From: Saccharopolyspora flava | GTDB taxonomy: Bacteria > Actinomycetota > Actinomycetes > Mycobacteriales > Pseudonocardiaceae | Reading direction: 5' to 3' | Length of the DNA stretch: 64,000 nt | Assembly (NCBI RefSeq): GCF_900116135.1 | Contig: NZ_FOZX01000001.1 | Location: forward strand, 434,001-498,000 | Part shown: piece after piece, positions 8,751 to 17,054 of the stretch | Numbering within the stretch: position 1 is the first letter of the stretch | Layout: each line of letters opens with the position of its first letter | Position numbers and translations under genes: made by a program | Notes under the pieces: generated by a model | Told to the model about the DNA's origin: nothing | Databases searched by the model: none | The model's input: only the letters and a program-made list of their open reading frames with translations

Positions 8751-8932
8751 ATGCGGCAGAGCCGCATTCTCTTCCGCCACCTGAGGCACTGGCACCGCTG
8801 TGCCTTCCCCTCTGGGGGATTTCTGATCGGCTTCGTGGCGAGTACGCCGGGACGCCGCGTATTCGAATACTCAAGGAGCGGCGCACGGAGTCCACGGAGC
8901 CGATCAGGTTCTGCTACCCGCACCGCCAAGCA
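8751..8932 (+). repeat. Structured dispersed element R1, copy 1
   Basis: ~180-bp element shared with 27137-27305. Order: hairpin TGCGGC/GCCGCA (8752-8766), TTCTC, a CACCTGAGGC..GCACCGC block, long stem arm TGATCGGCTTCGTGG (8824-8838) pairing with 8892-8906, an apical palindrome GTATTCGAATAC (8859-8870), and a conserved tail CAGGTTCTGCTACCCGCACC running to 8932. The arms differ from copy 2 yet still pair. It lies between the convergent ends of the DUF4097 and winged-helix genes. Confidence 0.75.
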
Positions 8933-8953
8933 AGGTGATCCCTCAACTACCTC

Positions 8954-10177
8954 CTACCCCGCAGCCAGTTCCGCGTTGAGGGGGCGGATGAGGTCTCCTC
9001 GTTCGCCGACCACGACGTCGTCGAGTCCGAGCCAGGTCGCCATCTCGCGCAGGGCGGCGGCCAGCTCGGGGGCGACTCGGGTGGCGTCGTGGCCGGTTTC
9101 GAGGAAGGCGCCGGGAATCCGGAGCACTCCCGCGTTGCGGTCGGCCTTGATGTCGACGCGACCCACGAGCTCACCGTCGAGCAGGAAGGGGAAGACGTAG
9201 TAGCCGTACTGCCGCTGGGGTTCCGGGACGTAGATCTCGATGCGGTAGCGGAAGCCGAAGAGCCGCTCGGCGCGGGAACGCTCCCAGACCACCGGGTCGA
9301 ACGGGCAGAGCAGAGCACGGCCGGTGATCTTGCGCGGGACGCGGGCGGCGGTGTGCCGGTAGGCGGGTTGCCGCCATCCGCGCACGGCGACGGGTTCCAG
9401 CACGCCGCCCTCGATGAGGTCGGCGACCGCCTGCTTCGACTGCGCCGGCGACAGCCGGTAGTAGTCGCGCAGATCGGTCTCGGTGGCCACGCCCAGCGCC
9501 TCGGCCGACCGCTCCACCAAGGTGCGGAGGGCGTCGGCGTCCTCGGGTTCGCGGGCCAGGACCTCGGCGGGCAGCACGCGTTCCGGCAGGTCGTAGAGCC
9601 GCTCGAAGCCGCGGCGGGTTCCGGTGGTCAACTCGCCCATCGCGAACAGCAGCTCGCAGACCCGCTTGGTGTCGGTGCGGTTCCACCACGGTCCGCGGCC
9701 CTGCCGCTCGCCGCCGCCGAGCTCGCGCTCCAGCCGGCCCGCACCGATGGGGCCGAGCTCCTTGACGGCGTTGAGGACGTCGTTGACCAGCTCGGGGTTC
9801 TGCTCCAGCAGTTCGCGGGAGCGCTTGCGCCAGGCACCGCCGTGCTCGCGCATCCGCCACCGCAGCAGCGGCCAGTCCTCGACCGGGATCAGCGACGCCT
9901 CGTGCGCCCAGTACTCGACGAGCAAGCGGGGCTGCCGGGCGGTGTGCGACCACGCGGCGGTGTCGACCAGTTCGGCCGGGTAGGCGCCGAGCCTGCTGAA
10001 CAGCGGCATGTAGTGGGCGCGCACCGCGACGTTCACCGAGTCCAGCTGCAGCAGCTTGGTCCGGGACAGGGCGCGCTGCAGGTGCCGCCGGGTGACCGCG
10101 CCTCGCGGCCGGGGGTCGGCGAAGCCCTGCGCGGCCAAGGCGATTCGGCGTGCCGTGTCGTTGCTGATGGTCTGCAC
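8954..10177 (-). CDS. Winged-helix YcaQ/AlkX-like DNA glycosylase family protein
   Basis: 407 residues of the HTH_42 family, which includes E. coli YcaQ, an interstrand-crosslink glycosylase. Conserved blocks: the QLDSVNVAVRAHYMPLFSRLG segment (DNA-binding half), EYWAHEASLIPVEDWPLLRWRM, and the C-terminal CPFDPVVWERSRAERLFGFRYRIEIYVPEPQRQYGYYVFPFLL. The GTG start at 10177 begins VQTISNDTARRIALAAQGF, which fits the family. Upstream frame to 10378 is open but would overlap the divergent GNAT gene. The stop is 22 bp from repeat R1. Confidence 0.8.
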   Translation of the reverse strand: MQTISNDTARRIALAAQGFADPRPRGAVTRRHLQRALSRTKLLQLDSVNVAVRAHYMPLFSRLGAYPAELVDTAAWSHTARQPRLLVEYWAHEASLIPVEDWPLLRWRMREHGGAWRKRSRELLEQNPELVNDVLNAVKELGPIGAGRLERELGGGERQGRGPWWNRTDTKRVCELLFAMGELTTGTRRGFERLYDLPERVLPAEVLAREPEDADALRTLVERSAEALGVATETDLRDYYRLSPAQSKQAVADLIEGGVLEPVAVRGWRQPAYRHTAARVPRKITGRALLCPFDPVVWERSRAERLFGFRYRIEIYVPEPQRQYGYYVFPFLLDGELVGRVDIKADRNAGVLRIPGAFLETGHDATRVAPELAAALREMATWLGLDDVVVGERGDLIRPLNAELAAG

Positions 10178-10319
10178 GCGAGGAATCGTGCCAGCCGCCC
10201 CCGACAGCGGAACGAGCACAGGCCGAACGAGCACCGGAGTTCCAGCCCTCTCCCGTTGCCGCCCGACGGTGACGGGCTGGGTGCCGGGCGTGATCGGGTG
10301 ACGCGTTAGGTTGTCGCGC

Positions 10320-10883
10320 ATGGCAGAAGCCGACGTGCGCGAAGCGGTGGCGTCCGACGCCGCCGAGATCGCGCGCATCCAGGTCGAGACGTGGCAGACC
10401 GCCTACGCCGAGATCCTCCCGCCCGCGGTGCTGGCCGGGCTCGACAGCGCGCAGGCCGAGCAGGAGTGGCGCGAGGCCGTCACCTCCGGCGCGGCGACGG
10501 TGCTGCTGGCGACCGAGGGTCGCTGGACCGTGGGATTCTGCGCCGCGGGTCCGGCGCCGGAGTCCGAGGTCGCCGCGGCCGACGGCGCGCTGCCCGCCGA
10601 CGCGTCGACGACGGTGCTGGTCAGCGCCCTGCTGGTGGAGCCGCGCTGGGGTCGGCGCGGGCACGCCGGACGGCTGCTGGGCACGCTCGGCCGCCGGTTC
10701 GCCGAGGCCGGTGCCACGCGCGGCATCGCCTGGGTGCCGGAGTCCGACTCGGCGTCGCTGTCGTTCTACCGCGCTGCGGGCTGGGCGCCGGACGGTACGG
10801 TGCGCACGTTGGACGCGGGTGGGCGCCCGCTGCGCGAGATGCGCCTGACCGGTCCGCTGGACTTCGAGTTCGAGCACCACTGA
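10320..10883 (+). CDS. GNAT-family N-acetyltransferase
   Basis: 187 residues. GNAT fold signs: VREAVASDAAEIARIQVETWQTAYAEILP at the start (helix 1 plus the WxxAY block), a central strand WTVGFCAAG, and the acetyl-CoA site VSALLVEPRWGRRGHAGRLLGTLGRR with the R/Q-x-x-G-x-G/A pattern, then AWVPESDSASLSFYRAAGW. ATG at 10320 is preferred to an upstream TTG at 10311. Substrate unknown. Divergent from the winged-helix gene. Confidence 0.85.
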   Translation: MAEADVREAVASDAAEIARIQVETWQTAYAEILPPAVLAGLDSAQAEQEWREAVTSGAATVLLATEGRWTVGFCAAGPAPESEVAAADGALPADASTTVLVSALLVEPRWGRRGHAGRLLGTLGRRFAEAGATRGIAWVPESDSASLSFYRAAGWAPDGTVRTLDAGGRPLREMRLTGPLDFEFEHH

Positions 10884-10908
10884 CGCCTGCCCCCACCAGG
10901 AGCCGACC

Positions 10909-11397
10909 GTGCTGACCATCATCGGGTTGCTCTCCACCACCTTCGGAGTGTCGGTGGCCTCGGCGCTGCTCCCGCTGATCAGCGTCGAGCTGTTCGCGGT
11001 CGGGCTGGTGCTCAAGGAGCCCGAGATCCCGTGGTGGGTGCTGGCGCTGGTCATCGCGACCGGGCAGATCGGCGGCAAGCTGCTGCACTACTACGCCGCC
11101 CGGGGCAGCATCCGGTTGCCGGGGATCGTGCGCCGCCGGCGCGACAAGCCCCGGAACGGGGGCCGCTGGCGCGGGTGGCTGGAGTCGTTCCGGGAGAACT
11201 GCCGCGACCGCCCGATCTGGGCGGGCGCGGTGCTGCTGGTCAGCGCGGTGGCGAGCCTCCCGCCGTTCGCGGCGGTGGCGTTCGTCGCCGGGTGGGCGAA
11301 GGTGCCGGTCACCACGTTCCTGCTCACCGGTTTCGTCGGCCGCTTCGCGCGCTTCGGCGTCCTCGCGGCGGCCCCGGCGATGACGCCCTGGATCTGA
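10909..11397 (+). CDS. Small integral membrane protein, DedA/VTT-like
   Basis: 162 residues with four hydrophobic segments (~1-32, 41-60, 93-118, 125-150) and a basic loop RRRRDKPRNGGR between the second and third. The arrangement (short re-entrant-like N-terminus, SLPPFAAVAFVAGWAK, Gly-rich C-terminal helix) resembles small DedA/VTT-domain proteins. GTG start with AGGAG six bases upstream, 25 bp after the GNAT gene, so probably co-transcribed. Function unknown. Confidence 0.6.
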   Translation: MLTIIGLLSTTFGVSVASALLPLISVELFAVGLVLKEPEIPWWVLALVIATGQIGGKLLHYYAARGSIRLPGIVRRRRDKPRNGGRWRGWLESFRENCRDRPIWAGAVLLVSAVASLPPFAAVAFVAGWAKVPVTTFLLTGFVGRFARFGVLAAAPAMTPWI

Positions 11398-11421
11398 ACA
11401 CGCCCAGGCCCTGGAAACGGC

Positions 11422-11455
11422 GACGTCCCCTCGCCGTGGGGAACGAGGGGACGTC
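11422..11455. terminator. Bidirectional terminator
   Basis: 12-bp perfect stem GACGTCCCCTCG (11422-11433) with 11444-11455 and a 10-nt loop, placed between the convergent membrane-protein gene (stop 11397) and small secreted gene (stop 11491). Confidence 0.8.
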
Positions 11456-11490
11456 TGGAACCGCCGTCAGGCTCTCGAAGCCCGGCGGGA

Positions 11491-11772
11491 TCAGAAGCTC
11501 GGCAGGCTCGGCAGCGCGGGCAGGCCGAGCCGGCCCGGCACTCCCAGGACCGAGTCGATCAGGCCGAAGACCGGGACCCCGACCGGGGCGAAGGTCCACT
11601 TGTCGTTGAGGTCGCCGGTGTCGGGCTCGTCGACGATGGCCGGACCGTCCTGCGCCACGGCCGCCGGGGCCGGGGCGGCCACCGGGTCCGCCAGGGCCGC
11701 CGGTGCGGTGGTGCACAGGGCCGCTCCGGCCAGGAGCGATGCGGTCAGGGCGCGAGAAGCGGTGTTGTTCAT
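11491..11772 (-). CDS. Small secreted protein, unknown function
   Basis: 93 residues: signal peptide (MNNTASRALTASLLAGAALC, cleavage after ALA at ~28), a Pro/Ala linker, and a short C-terminus VPVFGLIDSVLGVPGRLGLP. No Cys pair in the mature part and no recognised domain. ATG start with a purine-rich GAAGGGAA upstream. It lies 74 bp downstream of another small secreted gene on the same strand; the two may be tail genes of the YeeE operon or have their own promoters. Confidence 0.6.
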   Translation of the reverse strand: MNNTASRALTASLLAGAALCTTAPAALADPVAAPAPAAVAQDGPAIVDEPDTGDLNDKWTFAPVGVPVFGLIDSVLGVPGRLGLPALPSLPSF

Positions 11773-11846
11773 GCTGGTTCCCTTCGTTGGAGCCGTCCCG
11801 CCGCGCGCTGCGCGGGACGCGCGGCGGGCTCGGACGTACTGCCAGG

Positions 11847-12038
11847 TCAGCCGGCGAGCAGGCCGACGACCGGGGCCAGCAGCTGCGTGGGCAGCTGCAC
11901 GGTCGGGGTGAGCACGGCACCGAGGTCGACTCCGGGCAGGACCCAGATCGCTTCGGCGTTGGCGACGCCACCCGTGAGCAGGGCGGTGCTCACGGCGATG
12001 GCCACCGCGGCGGCGGCACGGCGGACGGATGTGGACAT
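11847..12038 (-). CDS. Short secreted peptide, unknown function
   Basis: 63 residues: MSTSVRRAAAAVAIAVSTAL signal peptide, cleavage after ANA (~28), then a mature part of ~35 hydrophobic residues (AIWVLPGVDLGAVLTPTVQL...). ATG at 12038 has GGAGG seven bases upstream; the longer open frame is atypical. It starts 46 bp after the YeeE/YedE stop on the same strand. Related in style to the neighbouring 93-residue protein. Confidence 0.6.
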   Translation of the reverse strand: MSTSVRRAAAAVAIAVSTALLTGGVANAEAIWVLPGVDLGAVLTPTVQLPTQLLAPVVGLLAG

Positions 12039-12084
12039 GTTCGTTCCTCCTTCTTCCTCACCACCGGCCGCGGCCGGTGGAAGA

Positions 12085-13323
12085 TCAGCAGACGGCGTCC
12101 GAGGGCTTGGGGTTGCCGAGTCCGAACAGCGGTCGCAGCGCGACACCGGCGTAGGTGCCGACGATGGCCATCACGCCCCACAACCAGCCGTGCAGGCTGA
12201 ACGAGGCCACGCCGGAGAAGTAGGCGCCGATGTTGCAGCCACCGGCGAACCGCGCGCCGACGCCCATCAGGATTCCGCCGAGCACCGCGCCGACGGCCAT
12301 CTTCCAGGGGATCTTGCGGTGCAGGGTGAACGCACCGGCCAGCGCGGCGGCGACCAGGGCGCCGACCATGATCCCGAAGTCCATCACCGAGATCCGGTCG
12401 GTGAGCACCGAGGAGGCGAGCTTCGCGGCGTTCTCCGGGTCCTGCCAGAACGGGGCGCCGGAGACGTCGATGCCGATCCAGCCGAGGATCTTCGCGCCCC
12501 ACAGCCCGAAGGCCGAGGTGATGCCCCAGGAGTTGCCGGAGACGAACAGCGTCGCGGCGTTGAGCACGGCCAGCAGCACGGCTCCGACCCACAGCGGCCA
12601 CGAGCCGCGCAGGGCGCGCACGATGCCCTTGGCGACCGGCGGCTGCTCGATCGGCGGTGGCGTGCGGCGACGCTCGACCAGCAGCGACACCCCGACGACG
12701 ACACCGATGATGATCAGCGTGAACAGCACGCCGCCCGCGTAGCCGAGCGGGGTGTCGGCGAGCGAGACCTTCGGGCCGATGTTCTGCACGGTCTTGATGA
12801 ACGGCGAGATGAACGCGGTGAACACCGACCCGGCGATGAACCCGCCGAGGGTGAAGATGATCGCGGTCTGGCCGCTGCCGACGGCGAACAGGGTGCCGGA
12901 GGCGCACGAGCCGCCGACCTGCATGCCGACGCCGAACAGGAACGCGCCGAAGACGACGCCGAGCCCGGCGGGCTGGAGCTGCGCTTCGGGTGTGCCGGAC
13001 AGCGAGAAGCCGCTGCCAAGGATGCCCGCGAACAGCACGGCGGCGACGCCGAGCATGAGCATGTGGGCCCGGATCGCGCGGCCCTGTCCGACGGTGATCA
13101 GCTGCCGCCACGCCGAGGTGAAGCCGAATCGGGAGTGGAACAGCACCAGTCCCAGCCCGAGGCCGACGGCGTAGAGCACGGTCATCTTCCAGCCTGCGGC
13201 GTTGGCCACGGCCAGCCCGAGCACGACGGCGATCGCGATGCCGATCGCGACGACTCCGCGTTGCGCGGGCGGTGCCGTGCGCACCGGCGGCGGTGCCGGT
13301 CTTTCAACGTCCACAACAGACAT
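12085..13323 (-). CDS. YeeE/YedE-family sulfur (thiosulfate) transporter
   Basis: 412-residue inner-membrane protein with ~10 hydrophobic segments in two similar halves. Each half has the conserved Gly-Cys motif of the family: GVGMQVGGSCASGTLFAVGS and GVGARFAGGCNIGAYFSGVA. In characterised YeeE (TsuA) such cysteines line the thiosulfate pathway. The C-terminus GLGNPKPSDAVC is also typical. ATG at 13323 with GGAGAG just upstream, 8 bp after the stop of the membrane gene at 13332, so co-transcribed. No TusA/YeeD-type sulfurtransferase is adjacent, which is unusual. The substrate could be thiosulfate or another sulfur species. Confidence 0.85.
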   Translation of the reverse strand: MSVVDVERPAPPPVRTAPPAQRGVVAIGIAIAVVLGLAVANAAGWKMTVLYAVGLGLGLVLFHSRFGFTSAWRQLITVGQGRAIRAHMLMLGVAAVLFAGILGSGFSLSGTPEAQLQPAGLGVVFGAFLFGVGMQVGGSCASGTLFAVGSGQTAIIFTLGGFIAGSVFTAFISPFIKTVQNIGPKVSLADTPLGYAGGVLFTLIIIGVVVGVSLLVERRRTPPPIEQPPVAKGIVRALRGSWPLWVGAVLLAVLNAATLFVSGNSWGITSAFGLWGAKILGWIGIDVSGAPFWQDPENAAKLASSVLTDRISVMDFGIMVGALVAAALAGAFTLHRKIPWKMAVGAVLGGILMGVGARFAGGCNIGAYFSGVASFSLHGWLWGVMAIVGTYAGVALRPLFGLGNPKPSDAVC

Positions 13324-13331
13324 GTGCTCTC

Positions 13332-14963
13332 CTACTTCTCCGTGATCGGGGCGGAGACGGCCACGATCGTCCCGTCCGGGATCCACTGGCCGAGGTTGCC
13401 GCCGTGCTGGTGTCCGCCCATCTGCATGACGTCGACCTGGGCGGACGCGTAGATGGTGACCTCGCCGGTGAGGTTCTCGCCTCGGGCACGGGCCCACTGC
13501 CGGTATCCGGACAGCGACGGCGGGTCGCCGAAGACGCCGGCTTGGGTCATGCCGTAGGTGAGGGCGCTGCGGTCGCGCGGGTCGAACCGCAGCGGCAGCG
13601 CCGCACTGGCGGTCGAGTTCACCACCGGACCGTGCAACAGCCACGGCGCGAGGTGCATTCCGTACAAGTACCCCACGCGTTCCAGAGTCTGGGACGCCTG
13701 GGTCCACCCGGAGACCAGCACCAACGCCCCGTCCGGGTTGTCGCTGATGGGCAGGCCGCGGCGGGCGGCTTCGGCGCGCACGACCTCGGTCGCGGCCTTG
13801 CCGCGGGGTGTGTCGTCGCCCACGACGGAGATCGAGGGCGCCTTCAGGTCGGCGAGGTAGGAGACCTGCTTGCGCAGCGCGTCGGCGTCCTCGTCGAGCA
13901 GCCGGGTGTTCGGGCAGCTGATCGGGCCGGACGCGCCCGCGGTGATGCCGCCGAGGGCCGCGCTCGCGCACTCGGGGTCGGTCGCGCCGGGCTGCTCGGG
14001 CAGGTCGCCGGTGTCGACCTCGACGGTGCCGGTGTCGGTGCCGCGCCGGATGAGCAGGTCGCTGCCGCCGGGCGGCAGGTCGACCTCGGCCCAGGTACCG
14101 GTGGCGCCGGGGATCGGCACGGCGCGGGAGATCCGGTCGCCCTGCTCGACGGTGATGCCGCTCCCGGCGCTGTCCGGGAAGTGCACCAGGTTGCGGCCGG
14201 TGCGGTTCGGGGTGACCAGCACGGGCGTCCCGGCGGCCTGGGCGAGCTGCGCGACGCCGGGGACGGGCAGGCCGTGCGGCGCGGGGATGCCGGGCAGCGC
14301 GGCCCAGGCGAGGACGACGGCGAGCACTCCGATCGCGCCGAAGCGGTAGACGCGCCGCTCGTCGCGCACCGCGAGGGTCACGACGAGCACCGCGACGGCC
14401 CCGATGACCAGCGCGGACAGGGTGATCCCGTAGCCGGTGGTCCACAGCCTGCGGTCGACGATCCCGGACAGCAGCAGCTGCCCGATGCCGGCTCCGGCCA
14501 GCGCGATCGCGGCGGTGAGCGCGGTCGGCCGGGGGCGCAGGCCGCTGTCGTCGCGCCAGGTCTTGGCCAGCGCGAGCCCGAACCAGACGACGGCGACGGC
14601 GACGAAGACGGTGTCGAGGAAGAAGGGCAGCGAGGTGTGGCTGAGCGAGGCTTCGGCGATGAGCAGCAGTGCCAGCGCGAAGCCGAGGAAGGTGGAGGGG
14701 CCGCGCCGGCGCAGCGCGACGGGCACGGCGAGGGCGAGCACCACGTGGGTGATCGCGAAGCCGACGTTGATATCGAGGACTACGGCGGACAACCCGGCCA
14801 GCGCGGCGGTGCCGACGCCCGCGACCCAGGCGGTCCACGGGCGCATCACGGCGCCGGCGCGCAGCAGGCCGATGCCGGCGACCAGCGCGGTGCCGGCCAG
14901 CAGCAGCACGCGCAGCACCAGCGCGAGGTGGTCCACGCTGGACACTCCGGTGTGGGTGTGCAT
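13332..14963 (-). CDS. Polytopic membrane protein with large extracytoplasmic domain, not recognised
   Basis: 543 residues. About eight transmembrane segments fill residues ~12-250 (LALVLRVLLLAGTALVAGIG, FGAIGVLAVVLAWAALPGI and others). A soluble domain of ~280 residues follows, with CASAAL.. and SCPNTR cysteines and a His/Met-rich stretch VDVMQMGGHQHGGNLGQW near the end. The N-terminus reads MHTHTG. The His/Met clusters suggest metal, perhaps copper, binding; inference. ATG at 14963 was chosen; TTG 14993 and GTG 14972 are in frame. It lies between the SBP56-like gene and the YeeE transporter. I do not recognise the family with confidence. Confidence 0.6.
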   Translation of the reverse strand: MHTHTGVSSVDHLALVLRVLLLAGTALVAGIGLLRAGAVMRPWTAWVAGVGTAALAGLSAVVLDINVGFAITHVVLALAVPVALRRRGPSTFLGFALALLLIAEASLSHTSLPFFLDTVFVAVAVVWFGLALAKTWRDDSGLRPRPTALTAAIALAGAGIGQLLLSGIVDRRLWTTGYGITLSALVIGAVAVLVVTLAVRDERRVYRFGAIGVLAVVLAWAALPGIPAPHGLPVPGVAQLAQAAGTPVLVTPNRTGRNLVHFPDSAGSGITVEQGDRISRAVPIPGATGTWAEVDLPPGGSDLLIRRGTDTGTVEVDTGDLPEQPGATDPECASAALGGITAGASGPISCPNTRLLDEDADALRKQVSYLADLKAPSISVVGDDTPRGKAATEVVRAEAARRGLPISDNPDGALVLVSGWTQASQTLERVGYLYGMHLAPWLLHGPVVNSTASAALPLRFDPRDRSALTYGMTQAGVFGDPPSLSGYRQWARARGENLTGEVTIYASAQVDVMQMGGHQHGGNLGQWIPDGTIVAVSAPITEK

Positions 14964-15005
14964 GTCTTCCACGTCCGCTCTCGTCGAGAACAAGGGGTTC
15001 GGGGC

Positions 15006-15036
15006 GGGGTGGCCGCCGCGGGACGGCGGCCACCCC
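15006..15036 (-). terminator. Internal hairpin after the SBP56-like gene
   Basis: 12-bp stem GGGGTGGCCGCC (15006-15017) with 15025-15036, 7-nt loop. It lies between the SBP56-like gene and the downstream membrane gene; it may be a partial terminator or a processing barrier that lowers expression of the distal genes. Confidence 0.65.
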
Positions 15037-15089
15037 GGTTTCGCCGCTGGGTCCAGATCCGGTGGCGGCGTGCGACCTGGTCCGGGTCG

Positions 15090-16910
15090 CTACTTCAGAT
15101 CGCCGTCGGAGACCACGAACAGCTCGGAGTGAGGTTTGGCGTTGCCGAACTCCCCGTGCGGCCAGGACCGCCGGTTGAAGTTGATGCCGACCTCACCGGT
15201 CACCTCGTCGCGGAAGGTGTCGTCGACCGAGACCTTCCCGTCCGGGCCGAGGTTGACCATGTTGACCTTGTGGTCGCCGTCGTTGCCGGAGCGCGCGACG
15301 AAGTAGTTCGACACGGCGAGCCGACCGGGCGTCTGCGTCTCGGTGTACTTGCCGTCCGGGCCGAGCACGAAGTTGTCGTACCCGCCCCAGTGCGGACCGC
15401 CCGCGGCCTTGCCCGGGTTGATCGGCGCGGTGCCTGCCACCGTCGGGCAGTCGGCTTCGGCGCCCCCGTGCTGGGATTCCTCGATGGTGTCGATGGTGCA
15501 CTGGAAGTCGTCGCCGGCGTTGACCAGCTTCTGGATGTCCAGCGTGTACACACCACCGGTGGTGCCCGGGTCGTCCTTGCCGAACGTGCCCGCGGCCCGG
15601 CCCTGGATCGCCCGGTACAGGAACCGGTCGTCCGGGCTGGTCTGGATCCAGCCGCCGTTGGAGCTGCCGCCGTTGCGGTCGTTGGCCTTGTCGAAGTTCA
15701 CGACCGCGGCGCCGTCGTCGAACACCTGGCGCCAGTGGGGTTCCGGCGCGGTGATGTCCGGCGTGTAGAACACCGCACCGCCCTGCATGGTTTCGGCGAA
15801 CGCTCCCTTGTGGCCCGGCAGGTTGGTCACCGTGGTCTCCATGACGGCACGGCTCTCGTTGTGCAGCGGGTCCTTCGGGTTGGCGCGCGGGCCGTCCGGC
15901 AGGTACGAGACCGACTTGAGCTTCGGGTGGTTGCGGTCGGCGATGTCCCAAGTCCGGAGGGTGGGCCGCCGCAGGTACGGCGACGGGGCCTTCACCGGGT
16001 CCAGGATGATGTTGCGCGGCTCGGTGTAGTCCGCGGTGACCAGCGTGTTGAGGTCCTCGCGGGCCTGAATGCCGTGCGGGTTGGCGCAGGTCGGCGTGCC
16101 GATCCGCGGCAGGTTGTCGCACAGCTTCGGGTTGTCCCCGCCCGGCGTGGCGGCCGGGGATTCGGAGAGCACCTTGGCGTTCTGGTCGAACCGCACGACC
16201 TCGCCGGGGCTGCCGGCGAAACCGTTGCCCAGGTGCACCGATCCGTCCGAGTAGCGGTACGGGCCCGGAGCCACCGGCCCGCCCATGTAGGTGCCGTAGG
16301 CGGTGCCGTCCTTGAGCGTCCAGTAGGCGTCGGGGACGGATCCGCCGGGCGTCTGCGTGGGCAGGCTGATGCCCTTGAGCTTGACGTTGGGCAGCGAGGT
16401 CACGTCGAACGCGTAGGTCGCCGCGCCGAAGAGCGCACCGGCGAAGATGGTGTTGCCCTTGTGCCACACGTACTGCATGTGGTGCGGCTCGTTCTCCACC
16501 AGCGGTCCGACGGTGACGGTGTTGACGACCTGGCCGTAGCCGGGCGAGCCCTTGGTCGCGTCGATGACGGCCAGGAAGTCCGGCCCGGGCAGGGCGTTGG
16601 CGACCTTGCCGGTGCCGCCGGAGAGCGAGCCGGGCAGGTTGCGGACGTCGGACACCGCGGTGTCGGCGATGTTCTCGTCACCGGCCCAGACGACCAGCCA
16701 CTCCTTGGGCTTGCCGTCCGATGTGGACTTGTCCAGCGCGCTCTTCACGACGTGGTTGGTGACGGTGTAGTCCTTGCCGTCCGCACCCTTCACGGACTGC
16801 GTGGACACGTCGACATCGGCGTAGGCGTCCGGCACCGGTAACGTGACCGCACCGAGCGCCAGCGCTATCGCGGTCAGCGCGACGGGCAGTCTTCGAAGAC
16901 TCTTCTTCAT
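15090..16910 (-). CDS. Secreted SBP56/methanethiol-oxidase-like beta-propeller
   Basis: 606 residues with signal peptide (MKKSLRRLPVALTAIALALG, cleavage after AYA at ~31). The mature protein shows repeated propeller-blade patterns and blocks recalling SBP56 (selenium-binding protein/methanethiol oxidase): NEPHHMQYVWHKGNTIFAGA, CANPHGIQAREDLNTLVTAD, TLRTWDIADRNHPKLKSV, GGWIQTSPDDRFLYRAIQGR, and a C-terminal SWPHGEFGNAKPHSELFVVS. Bacterial methanethiol oxidase is periplasmic and copper-dependent and yields sulfide, formaldehyde and peroxide. The match is distant, so the reaction is inference. ATG at 16910 has GGAG eight bases upstream. The cysteine-type leader peptide and the following YeeE gene both point to sulfur metabolism. 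Confidence 0.6.
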   Translation of the reverse strand: MKKSLRRLPVALTAIALALGAVTLPVPDAYADVDVSTQSVKGADGKDYTVTNHVVKSALDKSTSDGKPKEWLVVWAGDENIADTAVSDVRNLPGSLSGGTGKVANALPGPDFLAVIDATKGSPGYGQVVNTVTVGPLVENEPHHMQYVWHKGNTIFAGALFGAATYAFDVTSLPNVKLKGISLPTQTPGGSVPDAYWTLKDGTAYGTYMGGPVAPGPYRYSDGSVHLGNGFAGSPGEVVRFDQNAKVLSESPAATPGGDNPKLCDNLPRIGTPTCANPHGIQAREDLNTLVTADYTEPRNIILDPVKAPSPYLRRPTLRTWDIADRNHPKLKSVSYLPDGPRANPKDPLHNESRAVMETTVTNLPGHKGAFAETMQGGAVFYTPDITAPEPHWRQVFDDGAAVVNFDKANDRNGGSSNGGWIQTSPDDRFLYRAIQGRAAGTFGKDDPGTTGGVYTLDIQKLVNAGDDFQCTIDTIEESQHGGAEADCPTVAGTAPINPGKAAGGPHWGGYDNFVLGPDGKYTETQTPGRLAVSNYFVARSGNDGDHKVNMVNLGPDGKVSVDDTFRDEVTGEVGINFNRRSWPHGEFGNAKPHSELFVVSDGDLK

Positions 16911-16917
16911 GTGTGTG

Positions 16918-16935
16918 CTCCGCATTTTCGTGGAG
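16918..16935 (-). promoter_or_regulatory. Shine-Dalgarno/anti-SD pair of the SBP56-like gene
   Basis: On the minus strand GGAG (16921-16918), the ribosome site, can pair with CTCC (16935-16932) across a 10-nt loop. Upstream, CACGACGAA (17005-16997) pairs with 16959-16951 around an inner CCGG/CCGG stem. These are candidate alternative structures between leader peptide and gene. Confidence 0.4.
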
Positions 16936-17054
16936 AATTCCGAAATCGGGCACGACGAATCAGCACGTCCGGAAATGCGCGAGTTCCCGGGCGAGCTTCG
17001 TCGTGAACTGCTCGGAGAGAGAAACGCCTTGCAGCGGCGAGAGAAAGCGGTCGC

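Noticed and set aside
13324..15033. Possible large fusion extending the YeeE protein upstream to ~980 residues
   Set aside because: The extra part is an Arg-rich alternate frame of the membrane-protein gene; the YeeE start at 13323 has a ribosome site.
13272..16841. Very long open frame on the plus strand opposite the SBP56-like and membrane genes
   Set aside because: Arises from GC-rich codon bias opposite real minus-strand genes; its composition is Gly/Arg/Val/Asp-rich with no domain, and it ignores the clear signal peptide and operon on the other strand.
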